A DNA stretch of 49,694 nucleotides, taken from NCBI GenBank assembly GCA_947494545.1, contig CANLVH010000018.1:1-49694 (forward strand), read 5' to 3'. Positions 1 through 7,560 of the stretch are shown here, in pieces. Under the pieces are notes generated by a model. That model did not search any database. It saw nothing but the letters and a program-made list of their open reading frames with translations, and had not been told where the DNA came from. The stretch comes from an uncultured Mesonia sp. Its GTDB lineage: Bacteria; Bacteroidota; Bacteroidia; Flavobacteriales; Flavobacteriaceae. The translations under genes and the position numbers were made by a program. Each line of letters starts with the position of its first letter. Position 1 is the stretch's first letter.

Positions 1-20
1 ATTTCTTAAACTATTTTTCA

Positions 21-51
21 CTAAAAAAGCCCCTCATTTCTGAAGAGCTTT
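21..51 (-). terminator. Terminator copy 1 (tRNA-Leu downstream type)
   Basis: AAAGCCCCTC (26-35) pairs with GAAGAGCTTT (42-51) with two G-U pairs in minus-strand RNA, followed by a run of U. The same hairpin occurs at 151-181 and behind the intact tRNA at 49391-49422, so these are duplicated tRNA-Leu terminators. Confidence 0.7.
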
Positions 52-150
52 CTTATTTTGTGCGGGCGGAGAGACTCCCTTCGACTCGTTCCTCGCTCAG
101 GATAAACTTCTCGCCTCTCCGCCTGAAAGTATTTCTTAAACTATTTTTCA

Positions 151-181
151 CTAAAAAAGCCCCTCATTTCTGAAGAGCTTT
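151..181 (-). terminator. Terminator copy 2, original tRNA-Leu terminator at attL
   Basis: Identical to the hairpin at 21-51. It lies directly behind the displaced tRNA 3' half at 192-243, so it was probably the terminator of the chromosomal tRNA-Leu before the island inserted. Confidence 0.7.
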
Positions 182-182
182 C

Positions 183-243
183 TTATTTTGTGCGGGCGGA
201 GAGACTCGAACTCTCACGCCGTGAAGCACTAGATCCTAAGTCT
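183..243 (-). other. attL: displaced 3' half of tRNA-Leu(UAG)
   Basis: The 61-bp stretch is identical to 49421-49481. Bases 192-243 are the tRNA-Leu 3' part from the anticodon arm to the acceptor end, read on the minus strand. After AAGTCT the left copy goes to GGTATATA, whereas the intact gene continues AGCGTGTC. The crossover therefore lies in or before the anticodon arm, as usual for tyrosine integrases that use tRNA genes. Confidence 0.92.
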
Positions 244-345
244 GGTATATATTGCACTAAGAAAACATAAATCATCTCATTTTCAATGATTTAACCCTTT
301 CGCCATTTTATTTAAAGTCATTTAATATCAGTTGATTTCAACATT

Positions 346-421
346 TGTTGTACCTATGTTGTACCCATTATTCCTAATAAATATGTATCTTTAGGAAGGT
401 TTTTAGACCAAATGTTGTACC
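346..421 (+). promoter_or_regulatory. Candidate integrase arm-type sites, left end (three TGTTGTACC)
   Basis: TGTTGTACC occurs at 346-354, 357-365 and 413-421. The first two are 11 bp apart, one helical turn. The 20-bp sequence TGTTGTACCTATGTTGTACC at 346-365 recurs exactly at 49218-49237 near the other end. Paired short repeats just inside both att sites, beside the integrase, fit arm-type binding sites of a tyrosine recombinase. Binding is inferred. Confidence 0.6.
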
Positions 422-455
422 TGATTTGACTTTCGTACTCAAAAAAAGGTTTACA

Positions 456-1670
456 ATGTCAACAAGTGCAAAGATAATACTTCGTAAAAAGCCTAATTCT
501 AAGGGATTATACCCACTCGCTATTAGGATAACCAAAGATCGCCGTTCTACATATAAACATATAGGACACTATATCGAGTTAGAAGATTGGGATGGGAAAG
601 AACTTAAAATAAAGAAATCACATCCAAACGCAGAAAGCTTGAACAACCTTTTGGCTTCCAAACTTTCTGAAGCCAGAAAAGGATTGATTGCCTTACAAAC
701 CAACAATAAAGACGCGACAGCTCGCCAAATAAAAAAGGAAATTTATAAACCTACTTCCAGTCTTACCTTTTTTGATTTTGCAGATGAACACCTTGAGGCT
801 CTCGAAGCTGAAAACAAAATCAATAGGCATTCTACGGACTCTGCTTGGCTAAGTTATATCGAAAGATATTGTAAAACTCGACATCTTGCATTTCAGGAAA
901 TAGATGAACGTTTTCTCAAAAAATTCAAAATATTCTTAAAGGGTTCTTGTACCCTTACAGAAACGTCTGCAATGAACATTATGGTGTTGATAAGACTTCT
1001 TTTCAATCGAGCTATCAAGGATAAAGTAGTGAGCAAGGAAATATATCCTTTTGGAACTGGTAAGTTTAAAATTAAATTTCCAGAAACTACAAAAACAGGA
1101 CTCTCAGGCAAAGAAATTAAATCTCTTGAAAGCTGCCCTATTCTTTCAGATATGGAAAGGCATTCATTAAACGTATGGTTATTCAGCTTTTATTTTGCCG
1201 GAATGCGTATTTCGGACGTTCTTTTCACGAGGTGGTCCCAAATTTACGATGGTAGGTTACATTACAAAATGGGTAAAAATTCAAAATTATTATCTCTCAA
1301 GATACCTGTCAAGGTTGAAAAAATCTTGTTGTTTTACATATCAGATAAACAAAACGATGATGATTTTATTTTCCCTGAAATGAAAAAAGCAGATTTGACC
1401 GATCCAAAAGATATTTACAGAAAAAAAAAGGTCGCAAACAAGAAGTTTAATGACCATATAAAGAAAATCGCGAAACGAACAGGCATTCAAAAAAAGGTAA
1501 CGATGCACATTGCACGACATTCTTTCGGCAATATTGCCGGTGATACCATCCATCCCTTAATGCTGCAAAAATTGTATCGTCATAGCGATTTAAAAACCAC
1601 ATTGAACTATCAAGCTAATTTTATTCACAAAGAAGCAGATGATGCTTTGGATAGTGTGGTAAATTTTTGA
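456..1670 (+). CDS. Site-specific tyrosine recombinase (island integrase)
   Basis: This 404-residue integrase would catalyse integration and excision at the tRNA-Leu att sites. The N-terminal part (about 1-90) looks like the arm-DNA-binding domain of Bacteroidota integrases. The core-binding SAM-like domain is about 100-205 and the catalytic domain follows. Visible catalytic residues are R251 (GMRISDVL), a beta-hairpin lysine near MGKNSK, H351 and R354 in HIARH, H376 in YRHSD, and the nucleophile Y385 in TLNYQ. I start at ATG 456, which has AAAAAGG about 8 bp upstream. The frame is open back to a TTG at 426, but the extra residues look unlike the family start. The gene reads inward from attL, about 210 bp from it. 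Confidence 0.93.
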   Translation: MSTSAKIILRKKPNSKGLYPLAIRITKDRRSTYKHIGHYIELEDWDGKELKIKKSHPNAESLNNLLASKLSEARKGLIALQTNNKDATARQIKKEIYKPTSSLTFFDFADEHLEALEAENKINRHSTDSAWLSYIERYCKTRHLAFQEIDERFLKKFKIFLKGSCTLTETSAMNIMVLIRLLFNRAIKDKVVSKEIYPFGTGKFKIKFPETTKTGLSGKEIKSLESCPILSDMERHSLNVWLFSFYFAGMRISDVLFTRWSQIYDGRLHYKMGKNSKLLSLKIPVKVEKILLFYISDKQNDDDFIFPEMKKADLTDPKDIYRKKKVANKKFNDHIKKIAKRTGIQKKVTMHIARHSFGNIAGDTIHPLMLQKLYRHSDLKTTLNYQANFIHKEADDALDSVVNF

Positions 1671-1734
1671 ACTATTATCAGCCATTTGCAAATATTTTAA
1701 AGTCATATTTTAACATATTCAATTGCCATTCCCT

Positions 1735-1742
1735 TACCTTTG
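1735..1742 (+). promoter_or_regulatory. Possible flavobacterial -7 box
   Basis: TACCTTTG matches the Bacteroidota -7 consensus TAnnTTTG and lies 20 bp before the ATG at 1762. I do not see a convincing -33 TTG at normal spacing, so this is a weak call. Confidence 0.35.
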
Positions 1743-1761
1743 CCAGCATAATTTTAGGTTT

Positions 1762-2667
1762 ATGGTGTTAAAGGTTAAATGGACTGAATTTAAAAGCAGT
1801 CTTGAAAGTTTTCAGTCTGAAGGAAATGCGCTTATTGAAAAATATAAAGCAGCAAGAACTGAGGATTTATTAAATGAATTGAAAGAGGAAAAACAATCGT
1901 GGGAAAACGATGTAATCAGTTATGTAAGAGCTTCTTTTGACCCTGAACACACCAATTTTGCATACGAGTTTAAGGCTCAACAAGGATATAATTTCAGAAT
2001 GAAATTAGGCGTCGACCAAAGGGTCAAAAACACTATTCAAACCATCAAAGATGAAATTAATGGCCTTGATTATTATTTGAAAATATTATTTATTTCAGAT
2101 GCTATTGTGCGAGCTGATGACATTGATTTAGAAGAACGTAAAAACCTTGACACCGAAGGTATTCTTGACCTTATACTTTCTAAACTATATGAACTGTATA
2201 ATGATGGAAAATACCATTCTATTAAGTGGATTCTTGAAGGTAACGGCGTAAAGTTAAATGGTCGTAACGAAGATTGGGACTATGGTAGAATGCTTGAGGA
2301 CCGAGGATTTATAGAGACTATAAATGATCGTGATGTAAATGCCAAACTAAAACTTGAGGGAAAGTATGCTATTGAACAAGCCAGAAAAGCCCAAGTACCT
2401 GACTACTCAAAAATCAGCGATTCTGATGAAGAATTAAAAACACTTCTCAAAGAGGTACTTACCGAAGTTAAAAAATCAGGATATGGCCAACAAATCATCT
2501 TCGATGAGTTTGATGAGCTGCGCAAAGACATTCCGCATCTTAGCAAAAAATCGTTTGGTCAGTTATTAAAATCCAAACTTGGCGATTTGGTCGCAGCCAA
2601 AGCCTTTGACAAAACTCTGGCCAGCGACATATTTAAACAATTTACTGATCAAATGTTCCCATTTTAA
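1762..2667 (+). CDS. Unknown soluble, mostly helical protein
   Basis: I do not recognise this 301-residue protein. It is charged and predicted mostly helical, has no signal peptide or membrane segment, and contains heptad-like stretches (about residues 10-45 and 215-250). The middle section (EGILDLILSKLYELYNDGKYHSIKWILEG) reads like a paired-helix interaction domain. ATG 1762, preceded by TTTTAGG, is the likely start; a TTG at 1723 in the same frame is less likely. A TACCTTTG box at 1735-1742 matches the flavobacterial -7 consensus and would give a short leader. The next small gene starts 3 bp after its stop. Position beside the integrase suggests an island-maintenance or defence role, but nothing in the sequence proves it. 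Confidence 0.75.
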   Translation: MVLKVKWTEFKSSLESFQSEGNALIEKYKAARTEDLLNELKEEKQSWENDVISYVRASFDPEHTNFAYEFKAQQGYNFRMKLGVDQRVKNTIQTIKDEINGLDYYLKILFISDAIVRADDIDLEERKNLDTEGILDLILSKLYELYNDGKYHSIKWILEGNGVKLNGRNEDWDYGRMLEDRGFIETINDRDVNAKLKLEGKYAIEQARKAQVPDYSKISDSDEELKTLLKEVLTEVKKSGYGQQIIFDEFDELRKDIPHLSKKSFGQLLKSKLGDLVAAKAFDKTLASDIFKQFTDQMFPF

Positions 2668-2670
2668 CGT

Positions 2671-2862
2671 ATGGGAATATTGGCAGGTATTAAAAATAGA
2701 ATAGTTCAATTTTTCCGAAAAGAACCAGCACCAGAATATGAGGTAACAGAATATGCATTTTCGGACAGACACCCTCTTGATGATTCTTCGACCATTTCAT
2801 TTTTCGTAAAAAATACCAAGCCAGACGTAAGTGTTACCAGAACTTTTGATAATGAAGACTAA
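2671..2862 (+). CDS. Small unknown protein, coupled to upstream gene
   Basis: This 63-residue ORF starts 3 bp after the stop of the preceding gene and is probably translationally coupled to it. It has a short amphipathic basic N-terminus (GILAGIKNRIVQFFRK) and a polar, acidic C-terminal half. The N-terminal helix could dock on a membrane. I recognise no family. The ORF beginning right at the stop of a same-strand gene is the main support that it is real. Confidence 0.5.
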   Translation: MGILAGIKNRIVQFFRKEPAPEYEVTEYAFSDRHPLDDSSTISFFVKNTKPDVSVTRTFDNED

Positions 2863-2951
2863 GCTATTAATTGGATTATAGAAAATCGGGATTTTAAAAG
2901 GATGTTATTTAGCAACCACTTTTCCCATCCAATTCACTTAAATACCATTCG

Positions 2952-3045
2952 CTACTGAAAAACCTTTTGCTTCTCTTCTAAAAGATTGCGACAATAGAGC
3001 ACATTTTCTAATAACAACCCGTGCCAAGGTTCTGGAAAAGGCTTA
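2952..3045 (-). pseudogene. Possible C-terminal gene fragment
   Basis: On the minus strand an open frame of about 31 codons ends at TAG (2954-2952) and reads like real protein (PEPWHGLLLENVLYC, then a charged KQKVFQ tail). It is preceded in frame by a stop and has no start codon, so if real it is the tail of a lost gene. I cannot name the parent. It overlaps a perfect 10-bp inverted repeat (GCGACAATAG at 2988-2997, CTATTGTCGC at 3048-3057). Confidence 0.3.
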
Positions 3046-3136
3046 ACCTATTGTCGCTTTACTTTTCTATAAAAATGAATGGTAAAAAAAATAAGACACC
3101 TAGGAGAATTACATAAACCTTCCTTATTCAGAAGTG

Positions 3137-3349
3137 TTAATTTATGGATTCCGCTTTGAATCCTACTTTTTGCAAAGTAGCCTTCACATCTTCTTCCGTC
3201 GCACTATCAGCTTCTACGGTCAGTATCTTATCGGGATTGTTCGTATCCACTTCCCAGCTTTCGACACCTTCCTGCTTGTTTAAAAAAGGGGTTACTTTTG
3301 ATACACACCCACCACAATTGATATTTGTTTTAAATTTTAAAGTTTTCAT
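3137..3349 (-). CDS. copZ: Copper chaperone, HMA domain
   Basis: This 70-residue protein is a single heavy-metal-associated (HMA, ferredoxin-like) domain with the metal-binding motif C12-G-G-C15 at the first loop. Such proteins bind Cu(I) in the cytosol and hand it to P-type Cu ATPases. It follows the CPC-type ATPase gene on the same strand with a 23-bp gap, so the two are very likely one operon. There is no signal peptide. The usual CopZ/Atx1 motif is MxCxxC; here it reads NINCGGC, with N in place of M. Confidence 0.88.
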   Translation of the reverse strand: MKTLKFKTNINCGGCVSKVTPFLNKQEGVESWEVDTNNPDKILTVEADSATEEDVKATLQKVGFKAESIN

Positions 3350-3372
3350 AGTATTTGAATTTATAATTAATA

Positions 3373-5634
3373 TTAAAGTTTTACTCGTTTTAGTCTTAAA
3401 CTATTGGCAACAACCGATACGCTACTGAAAGCCATTGCTGCTCCTGCAATCATCGGGTCTAGCAAAAATCCGTTTACAGGATATAGTACTCCTGCTGCTA
3501 TTGGAATGCCTATGATGTTATAAATGAATGCCCAAAATAGATTCTGACGGATGCCCAATACGGTTCTTTTAGATAGTTCCAAGGCTTTGGGAATAGATTG
3601 CAAATCCGAGGTTATTAGGGTCATTTTGGCAACGTCCATCGCAATGTCTGAACCCTTGCCCATAGCGATACTCACGTTGGCCTGTGCCAAGGCGTGGGAA
3701 TCGTTGATGCCGTCGCCCACCATAGCCACTGTTTTTCCATCGGCTTGTAATTTCTCTACAAAGGCTGCTTTATCGGAAGGCATTACTTCCCCTTGATAAT
3801 GGGTTATTCCCACTTGTTTTCCAACAGCAGATGCGGTTTTATTATTATCGCCTGTCAACATATAAACTTCAATTCCTTTATTTTGCAGCGTGGCAATGGC
3901 CTTTTTGGATGTTTCCTTAATCTTATCTGCAATGGCAAGGATTGCAAGTACTTGTTCATCATTACTAAAAAATATGACCGTTTTTGCTTGTTCTTCAAGA
4001 TTTTCGGATGCATTGATTAAGGCAGCATCGATTTGAATATCATTCTTGACCATTAGTTTATGGTTACCTACAAAGTATTTAATACCCTTTTCCGATTCTG
4101 CTTCAACACCCATTCCCGTTATACTTTCAAAAGAAGTGATTTCGGTGGGTCGAACACCTTGTTCCTTAAAATGATTGACCACGGCTTCGGCCAATGGATG
4201 TTCGGACTGTGCCTCAATCGCTGAAATAATTTGTTTGTATTTCGTTTCATCATTACTTTTATCATTCCAAATAATATCCGTTACCAAGGGTTTACCTTCG
4301 GTAATCGTACCTGTTTTATCAAGAATGACGGCATTCACTTTATGCCCAAGCTCCAGACTTTCGGCGTCTTTTATAAGAATATTATTTTCTGCGCCTTTTC
4401 CTATTCCCACCATAATCGCTGTTGGTGTCGCCAATCCCAAAGCACAAGGACAGGCAATGACCAATACTGCTACGGAAGTCAATAAAGCTTGCGAAAATGC
4501 ATTATCGCCACCGACAAACATCCAAACGATAAAGGTAACGATGGATATCCCCAATACGATGGGAACAAAAATTCCCGCAATCTTATCGACCAATTTTTGC
4601 ACAGGTGCTTTGCTTCCCTGTGCTTCCTGAACCATTTTTATAATATGGGCAAGCAGGGTTTCGCCGCCTACTTTTTCTGCCGTGAATTGAAAACTTCCTT
4701 TTTGATTGACGGTACCGGCAAATACTTTTTCCGCTTTGGATTTTTGGACAGGGACAGGTTCGCCCGTAATCATACTTTCATCTACATACGAACTGCCTTT
4801 TGATACTTCGCCATCTACCGGTATTTTTTCTCCGGGACGTACCAAGATGGTCTGACCCACTTGGACTTCGGAAATCGGAATTTCCTTTTCTTCCCCATTT
4901 TCAATTATTTTAAGCGTTTTGGGCTGCAACCCCATCAGTTTTTTAATCGCTGAAGAAGTGTTCGATTTTGCTTTTTCCTCCAATAATTTCCCAAGGGAAA
5001 TAAAGGTAATGATAACAGTTGCTGCTTCGTAATAGACGTGAGGTTCGATACCACGACTCAGCCAGAATTGAGGAAATAGCGTGTTGAACACACTAAATAG
5101 AAAGGCGATTCCCGTACTTAACGCTACCAACGTGTCCATATTGGCCTTTCCGTACTTGGCCTGTTTGAAGGCATTGATAAAGAAGCTACGCCCGAACCAA
5201 AATAAAACAGGAACGGTCAACACCAACGATATCCATTTTCCGGGTTCCCAAGCCATCAAGAACATTCCCAGAATAAAAATGGGCAGCGTTAAAATGGCCG
5301 ACCAAATGGTGCGGTTTTTTATGTCTTGATAGTGCTTTTGCTGAAGTTCTTGTTGTGCTCCTGCTAGGTCTTCCACATCGATAATAAGGTCATAACCTAC
5401 CTCTTGTAGTGCCTGCTGTAATTTTTCTTCGGAAATATTTTCATCGTAATCGACCAACACCGAATTGCTGGCAAAATTCACGGTGGCCCTGTTCACGCCG
5501 TCGGTATGGGAAAGAATAGATTCTACACTACCGGCACAGGCGGCACAGGTCATTCCAGTAACCGGAAATGATTTTTTTGTTCCCTTGTCTGTTTTCTTTT
5601 CTTCCTTGGGTTCGAATACATTTACGGCTTCCAT
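3373..5634 (-). CDS. copA: Cu(I)/Ag(I)-exporting P1B-1-type ATPase
   Basis: This 753-residue pump exports Cu(I) from the cytosol at the cost of ATP. One N-terminal HMA domain (about 22-90) carries C30-A-A-C33. Eight membrane helices are expected; the ion-binding helix has C395-P-C397. The phosphorylation site is D439 in DKTGTIT. TGEP (actuator), SEHPLAEA (HP, nucleotide binding) and [10 protein letters not shown] (hinge) are all present. In place of the common GDGINDAPAL it reads SHAL. One HMA domain and this length are typical for the family. It precedes copZ, and a TAAATTTG box sits 29 bp before its start. The upstream neighbour is an HMA-AraC regulator, a plausible activator. Confidence 0.95.
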   Translation of the reverse strand: MEAVNVFEPKEEKKTDKGTKKSFPVTGMTCAACAGSVESILSHTDGVNRATVNFASNSVLVDYDENISEEKLQQALQEVGYDLIIDVEDLAGAQQELQQKHYQDIKNRTIWSAILTLPIFILGMFLMAWEPGKWISLVLTVPVLFWFGRSFFINAFKQAKYGKANMDTLVALSTGIAFLFSVFNTLFPQFWLSRGIEPHVYYEAATVIITFISLGKLLEEKAKSNTSSAIKKLMGLQPKTLKIIENGEEKEIPISEVQVGQTILVRPGEKIPVDGEVSKGSSYVDESMITGEPVPVQKSKAEKVFAGTVNQKGSFQFTAEKVGGETLLAHIIKMVQEAQGSKAPVQKLVDKIAGIFVPIVLGISIVTFIVWMFVGGDNAFSQALLTSVAVLVIACPCALGLATPTAIMVGIGKGAENNILIKDAESLELGHKVNAVILDKTGTITEGKPLVTDIIWNDKSNDETKYKQIISAIEAQSEHPLAEAVVNHFKEQGVRPTEITSFESITGMGVEAESEKGIKYFVGNHKLMVKNDIQIDAALINASENLEEQAKTVIFFSNDEQVLAILAIADKIKETSKKAIATLQNKGIEVYMLTGDNNKTASAVGKQVGITHYQGEVMPSDKAAFVEKLQADGKTVAMVGDGINDSHALAQANVSIAMGKGSDIAMDVAKMTLITSDLQSIPKALELSKRTVLGIRQNLFWAFIYNIIGIPIAAGVLYPVNGFLLDPMIAGAAMAFSSVSVVANSLRLKRVKL

Positions 5635-5662
5635 AGTAAAGACTGTTTGGTTTTGTTCAAGA

Positions 5663-5670
5663 CAAATTTA
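5663..5670 (-). promoter_or_regulatory. -7 box for the copper ATPase/chaperone pair
   Basis: On the minus strand TAAATTTG fits the flavobacterial TAnnTTTG box, 29 bp upstream of the ATPase start codon. No clear -33 TTG is visible, which could mean that an activator such as the adjacent HMA-AraC protein is needed; that part is inference. Confidence 0.5.
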
Positions 5671-5743
5671 GCCATATAACAAGCTAGAAGTATTGTATAA
5701 TGAGCCGAATGATTTGTAAAATTTTCAGATTCGTGAATTAATC

Positions 5744-6310
5744 CTATATATCATCTAAATTCCTTCGATTTATGATAGTGGAGTTCTTGAATTGTGTAGG
5801 TGTCATTCCAGTAACCTTTTTGAATTGGTTACTTAAATAGGCAACACTGCTATAGTTCATTTGAAATGCAATTTCGCTTAAATTTAATTCATTATAAATC
5901 ACAAGTCCTTTAATGCGTTCTATTTTTTGATTGATGATATACTGCTCAAAAGTAATACTCTCTACAGCAGAAAATAAAGAACTAAGGTACTTATAGTCAA
6001 GATGTAATTTTTCACTTATAAATTCTGGCCATTTTATATCGAGCACTTCATTGGAATGATGGATTTTATCTACAACCAATGTTTTCATCTTTTCGATAAG
6101 TTGACTTTTTCGATCGTTTATTAGACTAAAACCAGAATTCCGAAGTTCTTCTTTCAAAAGTTTTTTTGTATATTCCTCTAATTCTTCTTCCAAATATACT
6201 TCACCCAGTGTGATGACACCATAAGATAGTTTCAACTTATCTAAGATAAACGCGACTGAACTTATACAGCGTGGACATACCATATTTTTAATATAAAGAA
6301 TATTGGTCAT
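5744..6310 (-). CDS. Metal-sensing AraC-type regulator, HMA-like/HTH fusion (copy 1)
   Basis: This 188-residue protein joins an N-terminal HMA-like domain (about 1-68) with C12-P-R-C15 in YIKNMVCPRC to a C-terminal AraC-type DNA-binding domain (about 85-185). The first helix-turn-helix lies around LNLSEIAFQMNYSSVAYLSNQFKK and the family signature follows (KVTGMTPTQFK). The layout implies direct Cu/Ag sensing by the CxxC loop and DNA binding by the rear domain. The Cu ATPase gene lies 109 bp downstream on the same strand. Paralogues with the same layout are at 11276-11842 and 23061-23642. Function as a copper-responsive regulator is inferred from domains and context. Confidence 0.88.
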   Translation of the reverse strand: MTNILYIKNMVCPRCISSVAFILDKLKLSYGVITLGEVYLEEELEEYTKKLLKEELRNSGFSLINDRKSQLIEKMKTLVVDKIHHSNEVLDIKWPEFISEKLHLDYKYLSSLFSAVESITFEQYIINQKIERIKGLVIYNELNLSEIAFQMNYSSVAYLSNQFKKVTGMTPTQFKNSTIINRRNLDDI

Positions 6311-6334
6311 AATTTAGGTTTTAAATATATACTT

Positions 6335-6499
6335 TTAAGCCATAAAAGCAACAGAAATAGCAGCAAATAAGGCTGCGAAAAATAAAATAACCAAAGCAAG
6401 AATACCATAAATTTTATCTTTTTTAGAAATAGTATCTTTCTTGTATTTTGTCTTTTTCCGGTTTTTATTTTTTCTTCTATCTCTTCTATTTGCACTCAT
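6335..6499 (-). CDS. Small basic single-pass membrane protein
   Basis: This frame encodes 54 residues: a strongly basic N-terminal half (MSANRRDRRKNKNRKK) and one hydrophobic helix (about 31-53, GILALVILFFAALFAA). The start is ATG 6499-6497 and the stop is TAA at 6335. It ends 24 bp before the HMA-AraC gene and may be cotranscribed with it. An overlapping frame (6307-6495, GTG start) gives a hydrophobic peptide, but its composition is that of a shifted reading. No family is recognised. The basic tail plus one helix suggests an inner-membrane protein with the tail in the cytosol. Confidence 0.5.
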   Translation of the reverse strand: MSANRRDRRKNKNRKKTKYKKDTISKKDKIYGILALVILFFAALFAAISVAFMA

Positions 6500-6805
6500 T
6501 ATATTATATTTATATGATTGGTAAAATTGTCCAGTTAAGAGTTATTTCTTATAATTAGCTAAGAATCAAAAGATATGATCGTCCTAATTTTATTAAGTAA
6601 CCTCAGGCAAAAAACCGCCCTGAAATTACTTTAAACGCATATATGAAAGTGAAAGGAAAGAGTAGTTTTTAAGGACTGCGAAAGCACAAAATATTATAGA
6701 TTAAGAGCATCAAACTGGCAATTGACCAGTTGCGACCTCAAAAACATTGAGGTAGTTTTCAAATAGGTTCAAAAACTAACATAGCCTGCTAAATCGTAAA
6801 TAAAA
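6500..6805. other. Hairpin-rich intergenic region
   Basis: No gene is supported in this stretch. It holds at least three further inverted repeats: 6595-6631 (arms of 13 bp, better paired in minus-strand RNA because two C/A mismatches become G-U pairs), 6713-6731 (AACTGG/CCAGTT) and 6735-6753 (ACCTCAA/TTGAGGT). Together with the terminator at 6806-6823 this clustering is more structure than a plain spacer usually has. A structured leader or small RNA read on the minus strand is possible. Confidence 0.45.
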
Positions 6806-6823
6806 ACCCGGCCTAAACCGGGT
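6800..6823 (-). terminator. Terminator of the copper-storage gene
   Basis: ACCCGG (6806-6811) and CCGGGT (6818-6823) form a 6-bp G+C-rich stem with a 6-nt loop, followed on the minus strand by a U run. It lies 12 bp after the stop codon of the 16-cysteine protein gene. Confidence 0.8.
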
Positions 6824-6834
6824 CCCAGTTACAA

Positions 6835-7155
6835 TTAAGCCAGATAAGCTTCACAAGCTTCTACACATTCTCTACAAGCCTGCGCACAATCCTTGCAGTG
6901 TTGATGATCATGCTTATCGCATTCATCTGCACAATCCTGACATACCTTTTTACAATATTCAACCAGGGCATTCACATCGCTATAACTCGTGGCTAAAATT
7001 TGATTTAAAGCAGCACAGGCTTCAGCACATACCCTGTCAATTCTAATGCAATCTTTCATCATCTTTACATTGTCTTCATCAAGACAGGCATCAGCACAAT
7101 AATTGCAATGGTTAATACAATTTCCAAGTGCATTAATTAATTTTTCATTTCTCAT
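6835..7155 (-). CDS. Cytosolic four-helix-bundle copper storage protein (Csp/DUF326 type)
   Basis: The 106-residue protein has 16 cysteines, mostly as CxxxC or CxxC pairs along helices (13, 17, 20, 24, 36, 43, 47, 68, 72, 75, 79, 87, 90, 94, 97, 101), plus His-rich DKHDHQH at 80-86. This is the pattern of Csp proteins, whose four-helix bundle is lined with Cys and stores many Cu(I) ions. There is no signal peptide or Tat motif, so it is the cytosolic (Csp3-like) kind. It is a single-gene unit with its own terminator at 6806-6823. Database names such as 'ferredoxin' for this family are misleading. Confidence 0.88.
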   Translation of the reverse strand: MRNEKLINALGNCINHCNYCADACLDEDNVKMMKDCIRIDRVCAEACAALNQILATSYSDVNALVEYCKKVCQDCADECDKHDHQHCKDCAQACRECVEACEAYLA

Positions 7156-7268
7156 AATATTGATTTTTAATGGTTTATGTCGAAATTATAAACTAAAAAC
7201 CAAAGTGGGTTTTAAAATTATGCTAAGATCTTTCAATTTTAAAGGTATTTAACAAAGTCCTTAAAATT

Positions 7269-7383
7269 TTAAGGCTTTTTTTCTTCTAATTGTGTCCATT
7301 TCCAGCCATCCTGCAATAATAAGGTCTTGAAAAATCTACGTTTTTTCATAAATTTTTCTTCTATATCTTTTTGTTCTATAGTG
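7269..7383 (-). pseudogene. C-terminal fragment of an unknown gene
   Basis: After the truncated permease reading stops, a different minus frame continues open (TIEQKDIEEKF, then LQDGWKWTQLEEKKP) to TAA at 7271-7269, followed by the palindrome CTTAAAATTTTAAG and an A/T run. It has no start of its own and reads like a protein C-terminus. I cannot identify the parent. Two unrelated gene ends abutting at about 7375-7385 look like a deletion or recombination junction. Confidence 0.35.
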
Positions 7384-7555
7384 GTAGACACCAAGCCGTG
7401 TTAATTCCACCCACAATAAAAGTTATTGGAAAATACTCACCAGAAAGTTCTGCCACTTGACCAAGAAGCGCAAAGATCCCTGCACCAATCATAACATTGG
7501 TTCCCATGGAGATTGCACCCACCAGGCTTAGACTGTTTTCTTTATAATTTGCCAT
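7376..7555 (-). pseudogene. Truncated APC-family amino-acid permease (N-terminal fragment)
   Basis: The 59-codon minus-strand ORF from ATG 7555 matches the start of the full-length permease at 27375: SLVGAISMGT / VMIGAGIF / GQVAEL / FPITFI here, SLLGSISLGT / VMIGAGIF / GQIAEL / FPIAFI there. Similarity stops after about residue 50 and the last residues (INTAWCLPL) are unrelated, ending at TAG. Only the first one to two membrane helices remain of about twelve, so it is a remnant. It begins 5 bp before the stop of the multicopper oxidase gene. Confidence 0.75.
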
Positions 7556-7560
7556 ATTGT

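Larger units (their letters stand above)
1..207. repeat. Tandem 77-bp repeat at left end with tRNA-Leu tails
   Basis: Bases 1-77 and 131-207 are identical. Each copy holds a terminator hairpin and the last 16 nt of tRNA-Leu. In the first copy the tRNA tail runs into a short element (78-123) ending CTCTCCGCC, which is complementary to the tRNA tail GGCGGAGAG at 65-73. In the second copy the tail continues as real tRNA 3' half. The spacer resembles the short dispersed repeat common between flavobacterial genes (TCCTGAGCGAGG on the minus strand). The same tail-plus-spacer unit recurs at 49299-49358. Confidence 0.85.

Noticed and set aside
4175..4630. Long open frame (151 codons) antisense to the copper ATPase
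   Set aside because: It lies wholly inside the clearly coding opposite strand, and its protein has the low-complexity look of a reverse reading.
6307..6495. 62-codon hydrophobic frame starting with GTG
   Set aside because: The overlapping +1 frame (6335-6499) starts with ATG and gives a sensible basic-tail membrane protein; the GTG frame also runs into the start of the next gene.
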